This document shows positions 35,687-45,249 of a stretch of 64,000 nt of DNA, in pieces (positions within the stretch are counted from its first letter, which is position 1; every line of letters begins with the position of its first letter). Position numbers and translations under genes: made by a program. Source of the stretch: Hafnia paralvei ATCC 29927 (GTDB taxonomy: Bacteria; Pseudomonadota; Gammaproteobacteria; Enterobacterales; Enterobacteriaceae); contig NZ_LXET01000021.1 of the NCBI RefSeq assembly GCF_001655005.1, forward strand, positions 36,791 to 100,790. Reading direction: 5' to 3'. The notes under the pieces were generated by a model. It was not told where the DNA came from. It did not search any database and saw nothing but the letters and a program-made list of their open reading frames with translations.

Positions 35687-35945
35687 GCTGAATTATCGCT
35701 GCTCGGCCATGCTGGACAGACATACTCCCCTTAGCTGATTGTGGTCTTTGGAATGCTGGTGTAACATATTGCACCAATTATCCTGTTCGATTTTCTTTCA
35801 AAAACATAAGGTTACTTTACGTTATGATTTTGCAAGACCGTCGGGCAGCGAATAAATCATCAGTTTTCCCTTCCCTGGCTCAGATGAGTTCCTATGAGTG
35901 GGCTAAGCTGAGACAATCCTTAATCAACCAGACTGCTGAGCTGCC

Positions 35946-37625
35946 ATGTCGACAAGTGTATTTAACCGCCACTGGGCCGCGTTGTTACTAGAGGCGTTAA
36001 CCCGCCACGGTGTTCGCCATATCTGTATTGCTCCGGGCTCCCGCTCTACGCCGCTCACGCTAGCAGCAGCGGCGAATGCGCAGCTCATCTGCCATACCCA
36101 TTTTGACGAGCGTGGCCTGGGTCATTTGGCGCTCGGGCTCGCGAAAGCGTCAGGTGAGCCAGTGGCTGTTATCGTGACGTCTGGTACTGCAGTAGCGAAT
36201 CTCTATCCTGCACTCATTGAAGCGGGTCTAACGGGAGAGCGGTTGGTGATGTTAACCGCCGATCGCCCACCGGAACTCATCGACTGTGGTGCTAATCAAG
36301 CAATCCGTCAAAACGGCATCTTTGCTTCTCATCCCAACCAAACGCTGAATTTACCACGCCCCACACCGGATATTCCTGCGCGTTGGCTCGCTTCTGCCGT
36401 CGATAGTGCGATGGCACAGCTCAGCCACGGCGCGCTGCATGTGAACTGCCCGTTTGCTGAACCCTTGTACGGCGACGATGATGGCTCCGCCGATGCGTGG
36501 TCTAACGGTTTAGGAGAATGGTGGCAGGATTCTCGTCCGTGGCTGCGTGAAACGAACGTGCATGCGCGGACGACGGTTAAGCAGTTAGACTGGTTCTATT
36601 GGCGACAAAAACGCGGCGTGATTCTGGCTGGACGAATGAGCGCAGAAGAGGGGGAGCGCGTTGCCGAGTGGGCCGATTTATTAGGCTGGCCGCTGATTGG
36701 CGATGTGCTTTCGCAAAGTGGTCAGCCGTTGCCCTGTGCCGATCTGTGGTTGGCGAACCCCAAAGCGCAGGCGTTGTTGGATCAGGCCCAAGTCGTGGTG
36801 CAGTTTGGTAGCAGTCTGACCGGAAAACGTCTGTTACAGTGGCAGGCAAGCTGTGAGCCGCAAGAATATTGGCTGATCGATCCCTTGGAAGGGCGTTTAG
36901 ATCCGGCTCATCACTTCGGGCGCCGTGTTATCTCCTCGATTTCTGATTGGTTGGTTCTGCACCCCGCTCAGCCACGTACACCGTGGGCACCTGAGCTGGA
37001 AATCTTAGCGGATATGGCGCAGCAGTGCGTCACTGAATATCTGGATGAACATTTTGGCGAGGCGCAGGTTGCTCAGCGCATTCCCGAACTATTGCCTGAA
37101 AATGGTCAACTGTTCGTAGGCAATAGCCTGATTGTTCGCCTGATCGACGCTTTTGCTCAGCTTCCCGTAGGGTATCCGGTTTATAGTAATCGCGGCGCGA
37201 GCGGCATCGATGGTTTGATTTCTACCACCGCCGGTGTGCAACGCGCAACGGCTAAGCCGACGCTGGCTATTGTTGGCGATCTTTCTGCACTTTACGATCT
37301 CAATGCGTTGGCCTTATTGCGCCATAGCTCAGCGCCAACGGTGCTGATCGTGGTGAATAATAACGGCGGGCAAATTTTCTCGATGCTGCCCACGCCGGAG
37401 GCGGAACGCGAACGTTTTTACCTGATGCCACAGGATGTTGATTTTCAGCATGCGGCGGCGATGTTCAAGCTAGCATATGCTCAGCCGCAAAGCTGGGATG
37501 CATTGACCGACGCGGTACAGCAGGGGTGGTGCCGCGCTGGGACGACCCTGATTGAATTGCAGGTATCACCAAGCGAAGGCGCAGAAACGCTCCGCGATCT
37601 GCTGGCTCAGGTTACCGCGCTGTGA
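35946..37625 (+). CDS. menD: SEPHCHC synthase (MenD)
   Basis: Thiamine-diphosphate enzyme that joins isochorismate and 2-oxoglutarate, 559 residues (E. coli 556). The N-terminal TPP-binding region has RHICIAPGSRSTPLTLAA and HFDERGLGHLALGLAK with its catalytic Glu; the C-terminal pyrophosphate region has GDLSALYDLNAL...NNNGGQIF. It lies 259 bp after menF, an unusually long gap in which only a poorly supported 55-codon frame (35824-35991) exists. It overlaps menH by 4 bp (GTGA). Confidence 0.96.
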   Translation: MSTSVFNRHWAALLLEALTRHGVRHICIAPGSRSTPLTLAAAANAQLICHTHFDERGLGHLALGLAKASGEPVAVIVTSGTAVANLYPALIEAGLTGERLVMLTADRPPELIDCGANQAIRQNGIFASHPNQTLNLPRPTPDIPARWLASAVDSAMAQLSHGALHVNCPFAEPLYGDDDGSADAWSNGLGEWWQDSRPWLRETNVHARTTVKQLDWFYWRQKRGVILAGRMSAEEGERVAEWADLLGWPLIGDVLSQSGQPLPCADLWLANPKAQALLDQAQVVVQFGSSLTGKRLLQWQASCEPQEYWLIDPLEGRLDPAHHFGRRVISSISDWLVLHPAQPRTPWAPELEILADMAQQCVTEYLDEHFGEAQVAQRIPELLPENGQLFVGNSLIVRLIDAFAQLPVGYPVYSNRGASGIDGLISTTAGVQRATAKPTLAIVGDLSALYDLNALALLRHSSAPTVLIVVNNNGGQIFSMLPTPEAERERFYLMPQDVDFQHAAAMFKLAYAQPQSWDALTDAVQQGWCRAGTTLIELQVSPSEGAETLRDLLAQVTAL

Positions 37626-38395
37626 TTCTGGCCGCCCACTACCTGCCTGTAAAAATAGAAACGGCCGAACATCCGACAGTAGTTTGGCTGCATGGTTTTT
37701 TGGGCAGCGCCGAAGAGTGGTTGGAACTTGCCGTGCAGTTGCCCAATTTTGCTCACTTGCTGGTTGATTTACCTGGGCACGGTGGTTCGGCGGAGCAGTC
37801 GGTTGCGGATTTCGCCGTCGTGGATGCCTCGCTACGAGACACCTTGAAACACTACGCTATCTCCTCCTATGCGCTCATCGGTTACTCATTGGGCGGACGT
37901 GTAGCGATGTATCATGCTGTACAGGACCCCGCAGGGCTGAGGGCGTTGCTGGTTGAAGGCGGAAATCCAGGGTTAAAAACGCAGGATGAGCGCACGGCTA
38001 GAATTGAACATGATACACGCTGGGCAGAACGTTTTCGGTCACAGCCCTTGCGCGAGGTTTTATCTGACTGGTATCGCCAGCCGGTTTTTGCCGAACTGAA
38101 TGAGGCAGAACGCGAATGCCTTGTTGAGCTACGCTCTGCTCAGATGGGCGAGCCACTGGCCGCGATGCTGGAGGCGACTTCTCTCGGCAAACAACCTTTG
38201 CTCACGCCATCGCTGAAAACGCTGGCTATCCCCTTTGTTTATTTGTGCGGCGAGCGAGATGCGAAGTTTCAACAGCTTGCCGTGGAGTCTGATTTGCCGG
38301 CGCGTATTATTGCTGACGCTGGCCACAATGCACATCGCGCCAATTCGAATGAATTTGTGACGCAGGTGCGTGATTTTCTTACCAAACATCTTTAA
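37622..38395 (+). CDS. menH: SHCHC synthase (MenH)
   Basis: Alpha/beta-hydrolase-fold lyase that eliminates pyruvate from the MenD product to give SHCHC. Length is 257 residues (E. coli 252). It has the nucleophile elbow GYSLGGRVAM (Ser about 87), WLHGFLGSAEEW and the late AGHNAHRAN His motif. Start is GTG within the menD stop (GTGA). menB follows 13 bp downstream. Confidence 0.95.
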   Translation: MILAAHYLPVKIETAEHPTVVWLHGFLGSAEEWLELAVQLPNFAHLLVDLPGHGGSAEQSVADFAVVDASLRDTLKHYAISSYALIGYSLGGRVAMYHAVQDPAGLRALLVEGGNPGLKTQDERTARIEHDTRWAERFRSQPLREVLSDWYRQPVFAELNEAERECLVELRSAQMGEPLAAMLEATSLGKQPLLTPSLKTLAIPFVYLCGERDAKFQQLAVESDLPARIIADAGHNAHRANSNEFVTQVRDFLTKHL

Positions 38396-38408
38396 CAGGA
38401 ATCTGACT

Positions 38409-39266
38409 ATGCTGTATCCAAGCGAACAAGAGCTGTATGCACCGATTGAGTGGCAGGACTGCTCTGCTGATTTTGAAGATATTCTCTACCATAAATCGGC
38501 AGACGGTATCGCTAAAATCACCATCAACCGTCCGCAGGTGCGCAACGCTTTCCGCCCTCAGACGGTTAAAGAGATGATTCAGGCAATGTCTGACGCGCGC
38601 TATGACGATCACATCGGTACTATCATTCTGACCGGTGCGGGCGAGAAAGCTTTCTGCTCCGGCGGCGATCAGAAGGTTCGTGGGGACTACGGTGGCTATA
38701 AAGATGCAAGCGGTACTCATCACCTGAACGTGCTGGATTTTCAGCGCCAAATCCGTACCTGTCCGAAGCCCGTTGTCGCGGCAGTGGCTGGTTATTCCAT
38801 CGGTGGTGGCCATGTGTTGCATATGATGTGTGACCTGACTATCGCAGCAGATAACGCGATCTTCGGTCAAACCGGGCCAAAAGTCGGTTCTTTCGATGGC
38901 GGCTGGGGCGCATCTTATATGGCGCGCATCGTCGGTCAGAAGAAAGCGCGTGAAATCTGGTTCTTGTGCCGCCAGTACAATGCGCAGGAAGCATTGGATA
39001 TGGGGTTAGTTAACACCGTGGTGCCATTGGCCGATTTAGAAAAAGAAACCGTGCGCTGGTGCCGTGAAATGCTGCGCAACAGCCCAATGGCGCTGCGCTG
39101 TCTGAAAGCGGCATTGAATGCCGACTGCGATGGTCAAGCAGGTCTGCAAGAGCTCGCCGGTAACGCCACCATGCTGTTCTATATGACTGATGAAGGTCAG
39201 GAAGGACGCAATGCGTTTAACGAAAAACGTGAACCTGATTTCTCTAAATTTAAGCGTAACCCATAA
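38409..39266 (+). CDS. menB: 1,4-dihydroxy-2-naphthoyl-CoA synthase
   Basis: Crotonase-family enzyme closing the naphthoquinone ring from OSB-CoA. The 285 residues equal E. coli MenB and match it almost throughout, including SGGDQKVRGDYGGYKDASGTHH and QTGPKVGSFDGGWGASYMAR. The start at MLYPSEQELYAP has ribosome site CAGGA; an open frame of 13 codons upstream is not used. The stop overlaps the menC start by one base. Confidence 0.97.
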   Translation: MLYPSEQELYAPIEWQDCSADFEDILYHKSADGIAKITINRPQVRNAFRPQTVKEMIQAMSDARYDDHIGTIILTGAGEKAFCSGGDQKVRGDYGGYKDASGTHHLNVLDFQRQIRTCPKPVVAAVAGYSIGGGHVLHMMCDLTIAADNAIFGQTGPKVGSFDGGWGASYMARIVGQKKAREIWFLCRQYNAQEALDMGLVNTVVPLADLEKETVRWCREMLRNSPMALRCLKAALNADCDGQAGLQELAGNATMLFYMTDEGQEGRNAFNEKREPDFSKFKRNP

Positions 39267-40237
39267 TGCGACAGGTCACACTTTACCGTTACAGCCTGCC
39301 CATGGATGCAGGCGTCATTCTGCGCAACCAGCGGCTAAAAACTCGTGACGGGTTGATAGTGTGCCTGCGCGAGGGTGAACATGAAGGTTGGGGGGAAATC
39401 GCCCCTTTGCCTGAATTTAGTCACGAAACCTTAGAGCAGGCTCAGGAAGCTGCTTTGACGGATTTGCAACAATGGCTAGCAGGCCAATCGCTCAGTGAAA
39501 ATGCGCTGCCTTCGGTGGCTTTCGGCCTGAGCTGCGCGCTGGCCGAGCTCTCGGGCGAACTGCCGATACAGGCGGACTATCGCAAGGCACCGTTGTGCTC
39601 CGGTGATCCTGATGAGTTGTTTGCCGTATTGCAGGCGATACCCGGCGAAAAAGTCGCTAAGGTGAAAGTTGGGTTATACGAGGCGGTACGGGATGGCATG
39701 GTGGTTAACGTGCTGCTTGAGGCTTTGCCCGATCTCAAGCTGCGTTTAGATGCTAACCGCAGTTGGACGCGCGCCAAGGCGGATGGCTTTGCTAAATACG
39801 TCAATCCTGAGTGGCGTAATCGTATCGCGTTTCTCGAAGAACCGTGTAAAACCCGCGATGAGTCACGAGATTTTGCGCGTACAACGGGTATTGCTATCGC
39901 GTGGGATGAGAGTGTACGTGAGCCGGATTTCCGTGTTGAAGCGGAAGAGGGCGTTGCAGCCATTGTTATCAAGCCGACGTTAACCGGCAGCTTGCAGCGT
40001 TGTCAGCAGCTGATTACTGAAGCGCATCAGATTGGATTAGAGGCGGTGATTAGCTCCAGTATTGAATCTAGCCTAGGTTTGACTCAGCTCGCACGAGTCG
40101 CCGCGTGGCTGACTCCGGATACCGTTCCGGGCTTAGATACGCTCGATTTGATGCAGGCGCAGCTCATCCGTCCATGGCCAGAAAATAACCTGCCATTACA
40201 GGACGTAGCTTCGTTAGATGTGGTATGGCGTTCCTAG
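39266..40237 (+). CDS. menC: o-succinylbenzoate synthase
   Basis: Enolase-superfamily dehydratase forming o-succinylbenzoate from SHCHC. It has 323 residues (E. coli 320). Catalytic and metal-binding elements: the KVKVGLYE lysine pair, LDANRSW, FLEEPC, AWDESVR and the VIKPTLTGSL lysine, ending in the ISSSIESSLGLTQLA strand. The ATG is in a TAATG overlap with menB. Confidence 0.95.
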   Translation: MRQVTLYRYSLPMDAGVILRNQRLKTRDGLIVCLREGEHEGWGEIAPLPEFSHETLEQAQEAALTDLQQWLAGQSLSENALPSVAFGLSCALAELSGELPIQADYRKAPLCSGDPDELFAVLQAIPGEKVAKVKVGLYEAVRDGMVVNVLLEALPDLKLRLDANRSWTRAKADGFAKYVNPEWRNRIAFLEEPCKTRDESRDFARTTGIAIAWDESVREPDFRVEAEEGVAAIVIKPTLTGSLQRCQQLITEAHQIGLEAVISSSIESSLGLTQLARVAAWLTPDTVPGLDTLDLMQAQLIRPWPENNLPLQDVASLDVVWRS

Positions 40238-40238
40238 T

Positions 40239-41636
40239 ATGACTGCACCGATTTATCCTGTGTTTAGCGACTGGCCTTGGCAGCATTGGGCCAGTCAGCT
40301 TCCTGATAGCACCGCCTTATTATTAAATGAAACGCCGATGAGTTGGCTGGCATTGAATGAAAAAATCAGCCAGTTGGCGGCTTCGTTTATCCAGCAAGGC
40401 GTTATACCTGATGCGATAGTGGCGGTACGGGGAAAAAATAGCGCTGAACTGCTATTAGCCTATTTAGCCGTTTTGCAATGCGGCGCGCGTGTCTTACCAC
40501 TCAATCCGCAGTTGCCTGATACGCTGCTCGCCGAATTATTACCGAGCCTCAATGTGGGTTACGGTTATAGCTCTGAGGCTGATTTTTGTTGGCCTTCACC
40601 GATCAAAACGCTAGCGACGGCGCCGAGTGATGTCGTGTCGCCAACACGTACTGTGCCGCAATGGCATTCGCAGCGCTTGGCGACGCTGACGCTAACTTCC
40701 GGTTCAACAGGAATGCCTAAAGCGGCTGCGCATAGCTTCAACGCACATCTCTCTAGCGCAAAGGGCGTGTTATCACTGATGCCGCTGGGGCCGCAAGATA
40801 GCTGGCTGCTCTCCCTGCCGCTGTTTCATGTCTCAGGGCAGGGCATTGTTTGGCGTTGGCTGTTGGCGGGTGCCTGCTTAGTGGTGCGCAACATGCGTGT
40901 GCTGGACGATGCTCTGCGCGGCTGCACACATGCCTCGTTGGTACCCACGCAGCTTTGGCGCTTGCTCAATCAGCCAGAAACCCCCTTAACGCTCAAAGAG
41001 GTGCTTTTAGGTGGCGCAATGATCCCCGTTGATTTAACCGAACAGGCAGAACAACGTGGTATTCGTTGTTGGTGCGGCTATGGTCTGACCGAAATGGCAT
41101 CGACAGTGTGTGCCAAACGTGCAGATGCGTTGCCCGGCGTAGGGTTGCCGTTGCCAGGGCGTGAGATGAAATTGCAAGACGAGGAGATCCTGCTGCGTGG
41201 TGACAATATGGCCTCAGGCTATTGGCGTGATGGGCAACTGTTTCCGCTGGCTGATCCCGACGGTTGGTTTCATACCCGCGACAGAGGGGAGATGCAAAAC
41301 GATGAGCTCAGGATCATTGGCCGATTGGATAATCTGTTTTTCAGCGGTGGGGAAGGTATTCAGCCTGAGGACGTTGAGCGAGTATTGCTAGCTCATCCAC
41401 AAATTCAGCAAGTTTTTGTGGTGCCAGTTGATGATCGAGAATTTGGGCAGCGTCCGGTGGCCGTTATTGAGCCACTCGCGGAGTTAGATTTCGCAGTGTT
41501 GAGCACATGGGTTCAGGGAAAACTAGCTCGCTTTCAGCAGCCTGTACGCTACTTACGTTTGCCTGAAAGCCTAAAAAACGGTGGGATAAAAATTTCACGT
41601 CAAGCTGTCCTCAATTGGGTTGTTTCTCAAAACTAA
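40239..41636 (+). CDS. menE: o-succinylbenzoate-CoA ligase
   Basis: Adenylate-forming ligase making OSB-CoA, 465 residues (E. coli 451). The P-loop-like LTLTSGSTGMPKAAAHS (about 152-168), WCGYGLTEMAST, DRGEM and the C-terminal NGGIKISRQ lysine motif are present. Start chosen at the ATG 1 bp after menC; an in-frame ATG 21 bp upstream overlaps menC. Last men gene, followed 13 bp later by a foldback repeat. Confidence 0.94.
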   Translation: MTAPIYPVFSDWPWQHWASQLPDSTALLLNETPMSWLALNEKISQLAASFIQQGVIPDAIVAVRGKNSAELLLAYLAVLQCGARVLPLNPQLPDTLLAELLPSLNVGYGYSSEADFCWPSPIKTLATAPSDVVSPTRTVPQWHSQRLATLTLTSGSTGMPKAAAHSFNAHLSSAKGVLSLMPLGPQDSWLLSLPLFHVSGQGIVWRWLLAGACLVVRNMRVLDDALRGCTHASLVPTQLWRLLNQPETPLTLKEVLLGGAMIPVDLTEQAEQRGIRCWCGYGLTEMASTVCAKRADALPGVGLPLPGREMKLQDEEILLRGDNMASGYWRDGQLFPLADPDGWFHTRDRGEMQNDELRIIGRLDNLFFSGGEGIQPEDVERVLLAHPQIQQVFVVPVDDREFGQRPVAVIEPLAELDFAVLSTWVQGKLARFQQPVRYLRLPESLKNGGIKISRQAVLNWVVSQN

Positions 41637-41649
41637 TGTTTTACTCGGC

Positions 41650-41770
41650 TAATGCTGGCCACTTAAGCATAATTTTAGGACCCCATCGCGTGGAACACAT
41701 GGATGTGTTCCATAACCACCCCGCGGTGTACTCGCCCCGTGTATCTCGATCTCTTAAACGATCAACATTA
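41650..41770 (+). repeat. ~125-bp foldback (MITE-like) repeat, copy 2
   Basis: Same orientation and ends as copy 1 at 33975 (TAATGCTGGCCACTTAAG; CTTAAACGATCAACATTA). The centre instead holds the hairpin TGGAACACA-TGGA-TGTGTTCCA (41690-41711). It starts 13 bp after the menE stop, so the two copies bracket the men cluster as direct repeats 7.7 kb apart. Confidence 0.8.
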
Positions 41771-41802
41771 GGCATTTCAGCCGTTTTTTTTAAGTAAGGC
41801 GG

Positions 41803-42024
41803 TTGAGCGTAAAAAAGGGATATTTTTTTCGAAAAATATTTGGGTGGTTTATTTTTAAATTTTTACTTATATGTTTTATAAGTAGTATCAGCCTCTTTAT
41901 TTTTAACTTTGTATGGGCGTTTTTCACAACATTGATTTTCATAGGATTTTTCTTATCCACTTCCTATTTGTTAGAGATACTTAAACATGAAATAAAATAC
42001 CTCGCATTCACTTCTTGTATTTAA
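41803..42024 (+). CDS. Hypothetical small membrane protein (TTG start)
   Basis: A 73-codon frame begins with TTG at 41803, closely behind TAAGGCGG, which is a fair ribosome site. The product is basic at the N terminus (SVKKGYFFRK) and then highly hydrophobic with two helices (about 13-33 and 36-55). It is AT-rich like the fimbrial genes that follow 87 bp downstream. Unrecognised; may be real or chance in AT-rich DNA. Confidence 0.35.
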   Translation: MSVKKGYFFRKIFGWFIFKFLLICFISSISLFIFNFVWAFFTTLIFIGFFLSTSYLLEILKHEIKYLAFTSCI

Positions 42025-42110
42025 TGCATTAAAGTAATCATCAAGAGGTTATCAATTAAGAAACCTCTATTTTATTTCTTGGCTAAGTTTAATACTTGAA
42101 AGGATATTTT

Positions 42111-42653
42111 ATGAAAATTAATTTACTAACGCTCGTTGCTTTAAGCGTTATCCCTTTGTCTTCTTTTGCTGCTGACGGGGATATTACGTTTACGGGAACA
42201 GTTAAAGCTTCAGCTTGTTCACTACAAGGTTTTAATGGTGGTGAAGGCAAAAGTGCTTTGATGCAATTGTCGAGTGTCACTCCATCATCATTTTCTTCGG
42301 CCGGTGGTTATGCTGGTATGAAAGACTTTACGATTGACCTAAAAGAGTGTGATACCACTACGATGAAGAATGCTAGAGTTTCATTTAGTGGTACTCCCGA
42401 TCTTGTGGATAATTCAATTTTGAAAAACATTCAAGAGAACAATGCTGCACAAGGTGTGGGTATTGCTATTTTAGAAAATGATGGCTCAACGGTGATTGAT
42501 ATCAATGGTGGTGTACCGTCAAAATCACAGGCATTAACTCAGGGGAATACTGAGCTTAAATTTAAAGTCGCATATAAAGCGAATACTTCGACCCCAGCTG
42601 TCTCTTCGGGTGATGTAAAAGCCAAAACCTTTATTGATATTGCGTATAACTGA
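42111..42653 (+). CDS. Type 1-like major fimbrial subunit
   Basis: Secreted pilin of 180 residues, exported to the periplasm and polymerised at the usher. The signal peptide MKINLLTLVALSVIPLSSFA is followed by the donor-strand region DGDITFTGTVKASACSL; two Cys (in ASACSL and LKECDTT) form the usual disulfide, and the C terminus ends IDIAYN with the penultimate Tyr. The ATG at 42111 is supported by TGAAAGGA. First gene of a chaperone-usher operon; AT-rich composition suggests horizontal acquisition. Confidence 0.9.
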   Translation: MKINLLTLVALSVIPLSSFAADGDITFTGTVKASACSLQGFNGGEGKSALMQLSSVTPSSFSSAGGYAGMKDFTIDLKECDTTTMKNARVSFSGTPDLVDNSILKNIQENNAAQGVGIAILENDGSTVIDINGGVPSKSQALTQGNTELKFKVAYKANTSTPAVSSGDVKAKTFIDIAYN

Positions 42654-42709
42654 TTTTTGGATGTATTAGCTTAATAGTCGAATATTGTTTTTTAACAAGC
42701 AGGCTTCCT

Positions 42710-45238
42710 TTGATTAGATATCATTTATCATTATTAATGAGAATTCTCATCCTTGTGTCTGCTTTTTTTCCTTTTACATTGCATGCGGGAAATAATGAGA
42801 GCGCTGCATTTGATGCTGATTTTTTACGCCAAAGCTCTCAAGAAATACCTCAACAATTTTATAATCCAGACCACGTTGATGCCGGTACAAAATCAGTTGA
42901 TGTTGTTTTAAACGATCGCATATTATTTAAAACGAATATTGAATTTATTTTGCTAAAGGGTAGCGATAATGCTACGCCATGCTTGACTCAAGGATTATTA
43001 CACCAGATAGGTCTCGATCATCATTTAAATGAGCTGGCTAAAAGTGGCAATGAAGTTTGCTACGATTTTTTGGTCAAATGGCCAGACGCTAAAATAAAGT
43101 ATGACGAAGCAATGCAGCAGTTAATTATTATTGCGCCACAAGCCGCGATGAACGTGAGTAGCCAAAGCGAAATGATTGACCCTTCTTTGTGGGACAGCGG
43201 TGTAAATGCGCTACGCATGAGCTATTCAGGCTATGTTTATCATACGGAAAACCATGGCTCAGACGCGGATTCAGGTAGCGACAATACGGCCTATTTGAGT
43301 CTGAATTCTGGATTGAATCTGGGCAGTTGGCGTTTTTATAGTTTTGACACGTTCAACAAATCTCAAATGGGGTGGGAGCAGAATCACGACCGTGCTTATG
43401 CGGAGCGAGATATTGCGCCGCTAGTATCCCGCTTTACCGTGGGGGATGTATATGCCAATACTTCCAGCGATGTATTAGGTATCTTGCCTGTTCGCGGAAT
43501 GACATTAGAAACCAACGACCAGATGTTGCCATCAGGTACGTTCAGCTACGCTCCTATTATTCGTGGCGTGGCGCATTCCAACGCGCGCGTGGTTATTCGC
43601 CAGCGTGGAAATATCATCTATAGCAAAACAGTCTCTCCGGGCAGTTTTGCCATCACTGATTTAACCAATGGTCAAATCGGTGCTGATTTAAATGTTACGG
43701 TTGAAGAGAGCGACGGTAGTAAACAGGCGTTTACCGTGCCCTACACGTCGTTGCCGAATATGCTGCGCCCAGGTTCTTGGCGCTATAGCCTGAGTGCTGG
43801 GCGCTATCGTGACAACGGGCTCTCATACGATCCTTTAGTGACGCAGGGAAGTCTGCAATATGGCTGGGATAGATTAACCCTGAGCGATCTTGTCGTGATT
43901 GGCGAAGGATATCAATCGATGGCGTTGGGCGGTGCCTTTAATCTTGGCGCTTTGGGTAGCGTCTCTCTGGATTGGGCATTTGAGAAGCATCAATCGAGAA
44001 CTGAAAATAATGTTAACGACGATAATGCACGGCTGGAAAAAGACGTAAACGATAGTGGTCGTGCTCTACGAGTGTTGTATGCCCGTCGTTTTGATGACAC
44101 TGATACCTCATTGCAACTGATGGCGTATCGCTATCAGACGCCAGACTTTGTTGATTTTCCTGAGTATGCCGACTGGCGATGGGGGGATGATGATTCGCAA
44201 TACCATCGCAAAAATGAAATACAAGCAACGATTAATCAAGGCTTAGGCGATTTTGGCAGCGGATATTTGACGTTGCAGCGTGATAGTTATTACGACTCAA
44301 GTGCAAAGGACACCTCCATAACAATGGGGTATAGCTTCAACATTCATTCAGTTAGCGTGAATGTGGATTACACCTATCAGGCTAATTCGGGCAATGGCGC
44401 TGAAAGCCCTGATCGTCAACTGTCGCTTAATTTCTCTGTACCTCTGGATATGGGAGAGAAACGAAGCCGTGATATCTCTTTTAGTACCAATAACAGTAAT
44501 CATTCGGGCAACTCACAGATGGCTACGGTCTCTGGTTCTGAGCTTGATAGTGCTCTGAATTATTCGCTATCCGCTCAGCGTAGCAGTGATGGTTATTCGC
44601 CGTCGGCATCGGTTTCTTATCGCAACAGCATGGCAAATATGAATGCCAGTGCGAGCGCAAGTCAAGATAGTCGGCAGTACTCAGCCGGTATTTCTGGTGG
44701 CGTTGTGGCTTATCGTCATGGCGTGGTGCTTTCGCAGCAACTGGGTGACACCATTGCCATTATTGAAACACCTGGCGCAAAAAATATCAGCGTGGAAGGG
44801 CAGCCAGGGGTGTCTACCGATCGTTGGGGACATGCCGTTGTGCCGTCGATTTCGCCTTATCGCGACAACAATTTGTCACTGGATACGCGCCATACTGAGG
44901 ATAACGTTGAGTTGATTGACGGTGGGGGGAACGTAATCCCTACTCATGGAGCGATTGTCGTACGCCGTTTCCAAACAAAAATAGGACGCCGCGCTATAGT
45001 TATGTTGTCTTTATCCGATGGCAAACTGGCTCCTTTCGGAGCAACTGCGTGGCAAGGTAAGGAGCAGGTCGGCATGGTTGCTGATAATGGACTGCTGTAT
45101 CTCAATGGCATATTGGCCGATGGGGATACCACTCTGCATGTGACTCTGCCAAATGATGGTCAGTGTCAGTTTGTTTTACCTGTCGCCAAAGATGCATCTG
45201 CTCCTTGGTATCAACAAATTAATGCGGTTTGTCACTAA
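42710..45238 (+). CDS. Fimbrial outer-membrane usher
   Basis: Outer-membrane assembly platform of 842 residues (FimD/PapC family). An N-terminal domain binds chaperone-subunit complexes (FDADFLRQSSQEIPQQFYN). A 24-strand barrel with plug domain follows, with signatures FTVGDVYANTSSDVLGILPVRGMTLETNDQMLPSG and RLPGSWRYSLSAG-like LRPGSWRYSLSAGRYR. Periplasmic C-terminal domains end in a Cys pair (GQCQF...NAVCH). The start is probably TTG at 42710 behind CAGG; an ATG at 42737 also leaves a workable signal peptide. It is placed before the chaperone gene. Confidence 0.93.
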   Translation: MIRYHLSLLMRILILVSAFFPFTLHAGNNESAAFDADFLRQSSQEIPQQFYNPDHVDAGTKSVDVVLNDRILFKTNIEFILLKGSDNATPCLTQGLLHQIGLDHHLNELAKSGNEVCYDFLVKWPDAKIKYDEAMQQLIIIAPQAAMNVSSQSEMIDPSLWDSGVNALRMSYSGYVYHTENHGSDADSGSDNTAYLSLNSGLNLGSWRFYSFDTFNKSQMGWEQNHDRAYAERDIAPLVSRFTVGDVYANTSSDVLGILPVRGMTLETNDQMLPSGTFSYAPIIRGVAHSNARVVIRQRGNIIYSKTVSPGSFAITDLTNGQIGADLNVTVEESDGSKQAFTVPYTSLPNMLRPGSWRYSLSAGRYRDNGLSYDPLVTQGSLQYGWDRLTLSDLVVIGEGYQSMALGGAFNLGALGSVSLDWAFEKHQSRTENNVNDDNARLEKDVNDSGRALRVLYARRFDDTDTSLQLMAYRYQTPDFVDFPEYADWRWGDDDSQYHRKNEIQATINQGLGDFGSGYLTLQRDSYYDSSAKDTSITMGYSFNIHSVSVNVDYTYQANSGNGAESPDRQLSLNFSVPLDMGEKRSRDISFSTNNSNHSGNSQMATVSGSELDSALNYSLSAQRSSDGYSPSASVSYRNSMANMNASASASQDSRQYSAGISGGVVAYRHGVVLSQQLGDTIAIIETPGAKNISVEGQPGVSTDRWGHAVVPSISPYRDNNLSLDTRHTEDNVELIDGGGNVIPTHGAIVVRRFQTKIGRRAIVMLSLSDGKLAPFGATAWQGKEQVGMVADNGLLYLNGILADGDTTLHVTLPNDGQCQFVLPVAKDASAPWYQQINAVCH

Positions 45239-45249
45239 TTGAGATTGCT

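Noticed and set aside
41615..41797. 60-codon frame across the menE stop
   Set aside because: It is mostly foldback-repeat sequence and has no ribosome site.
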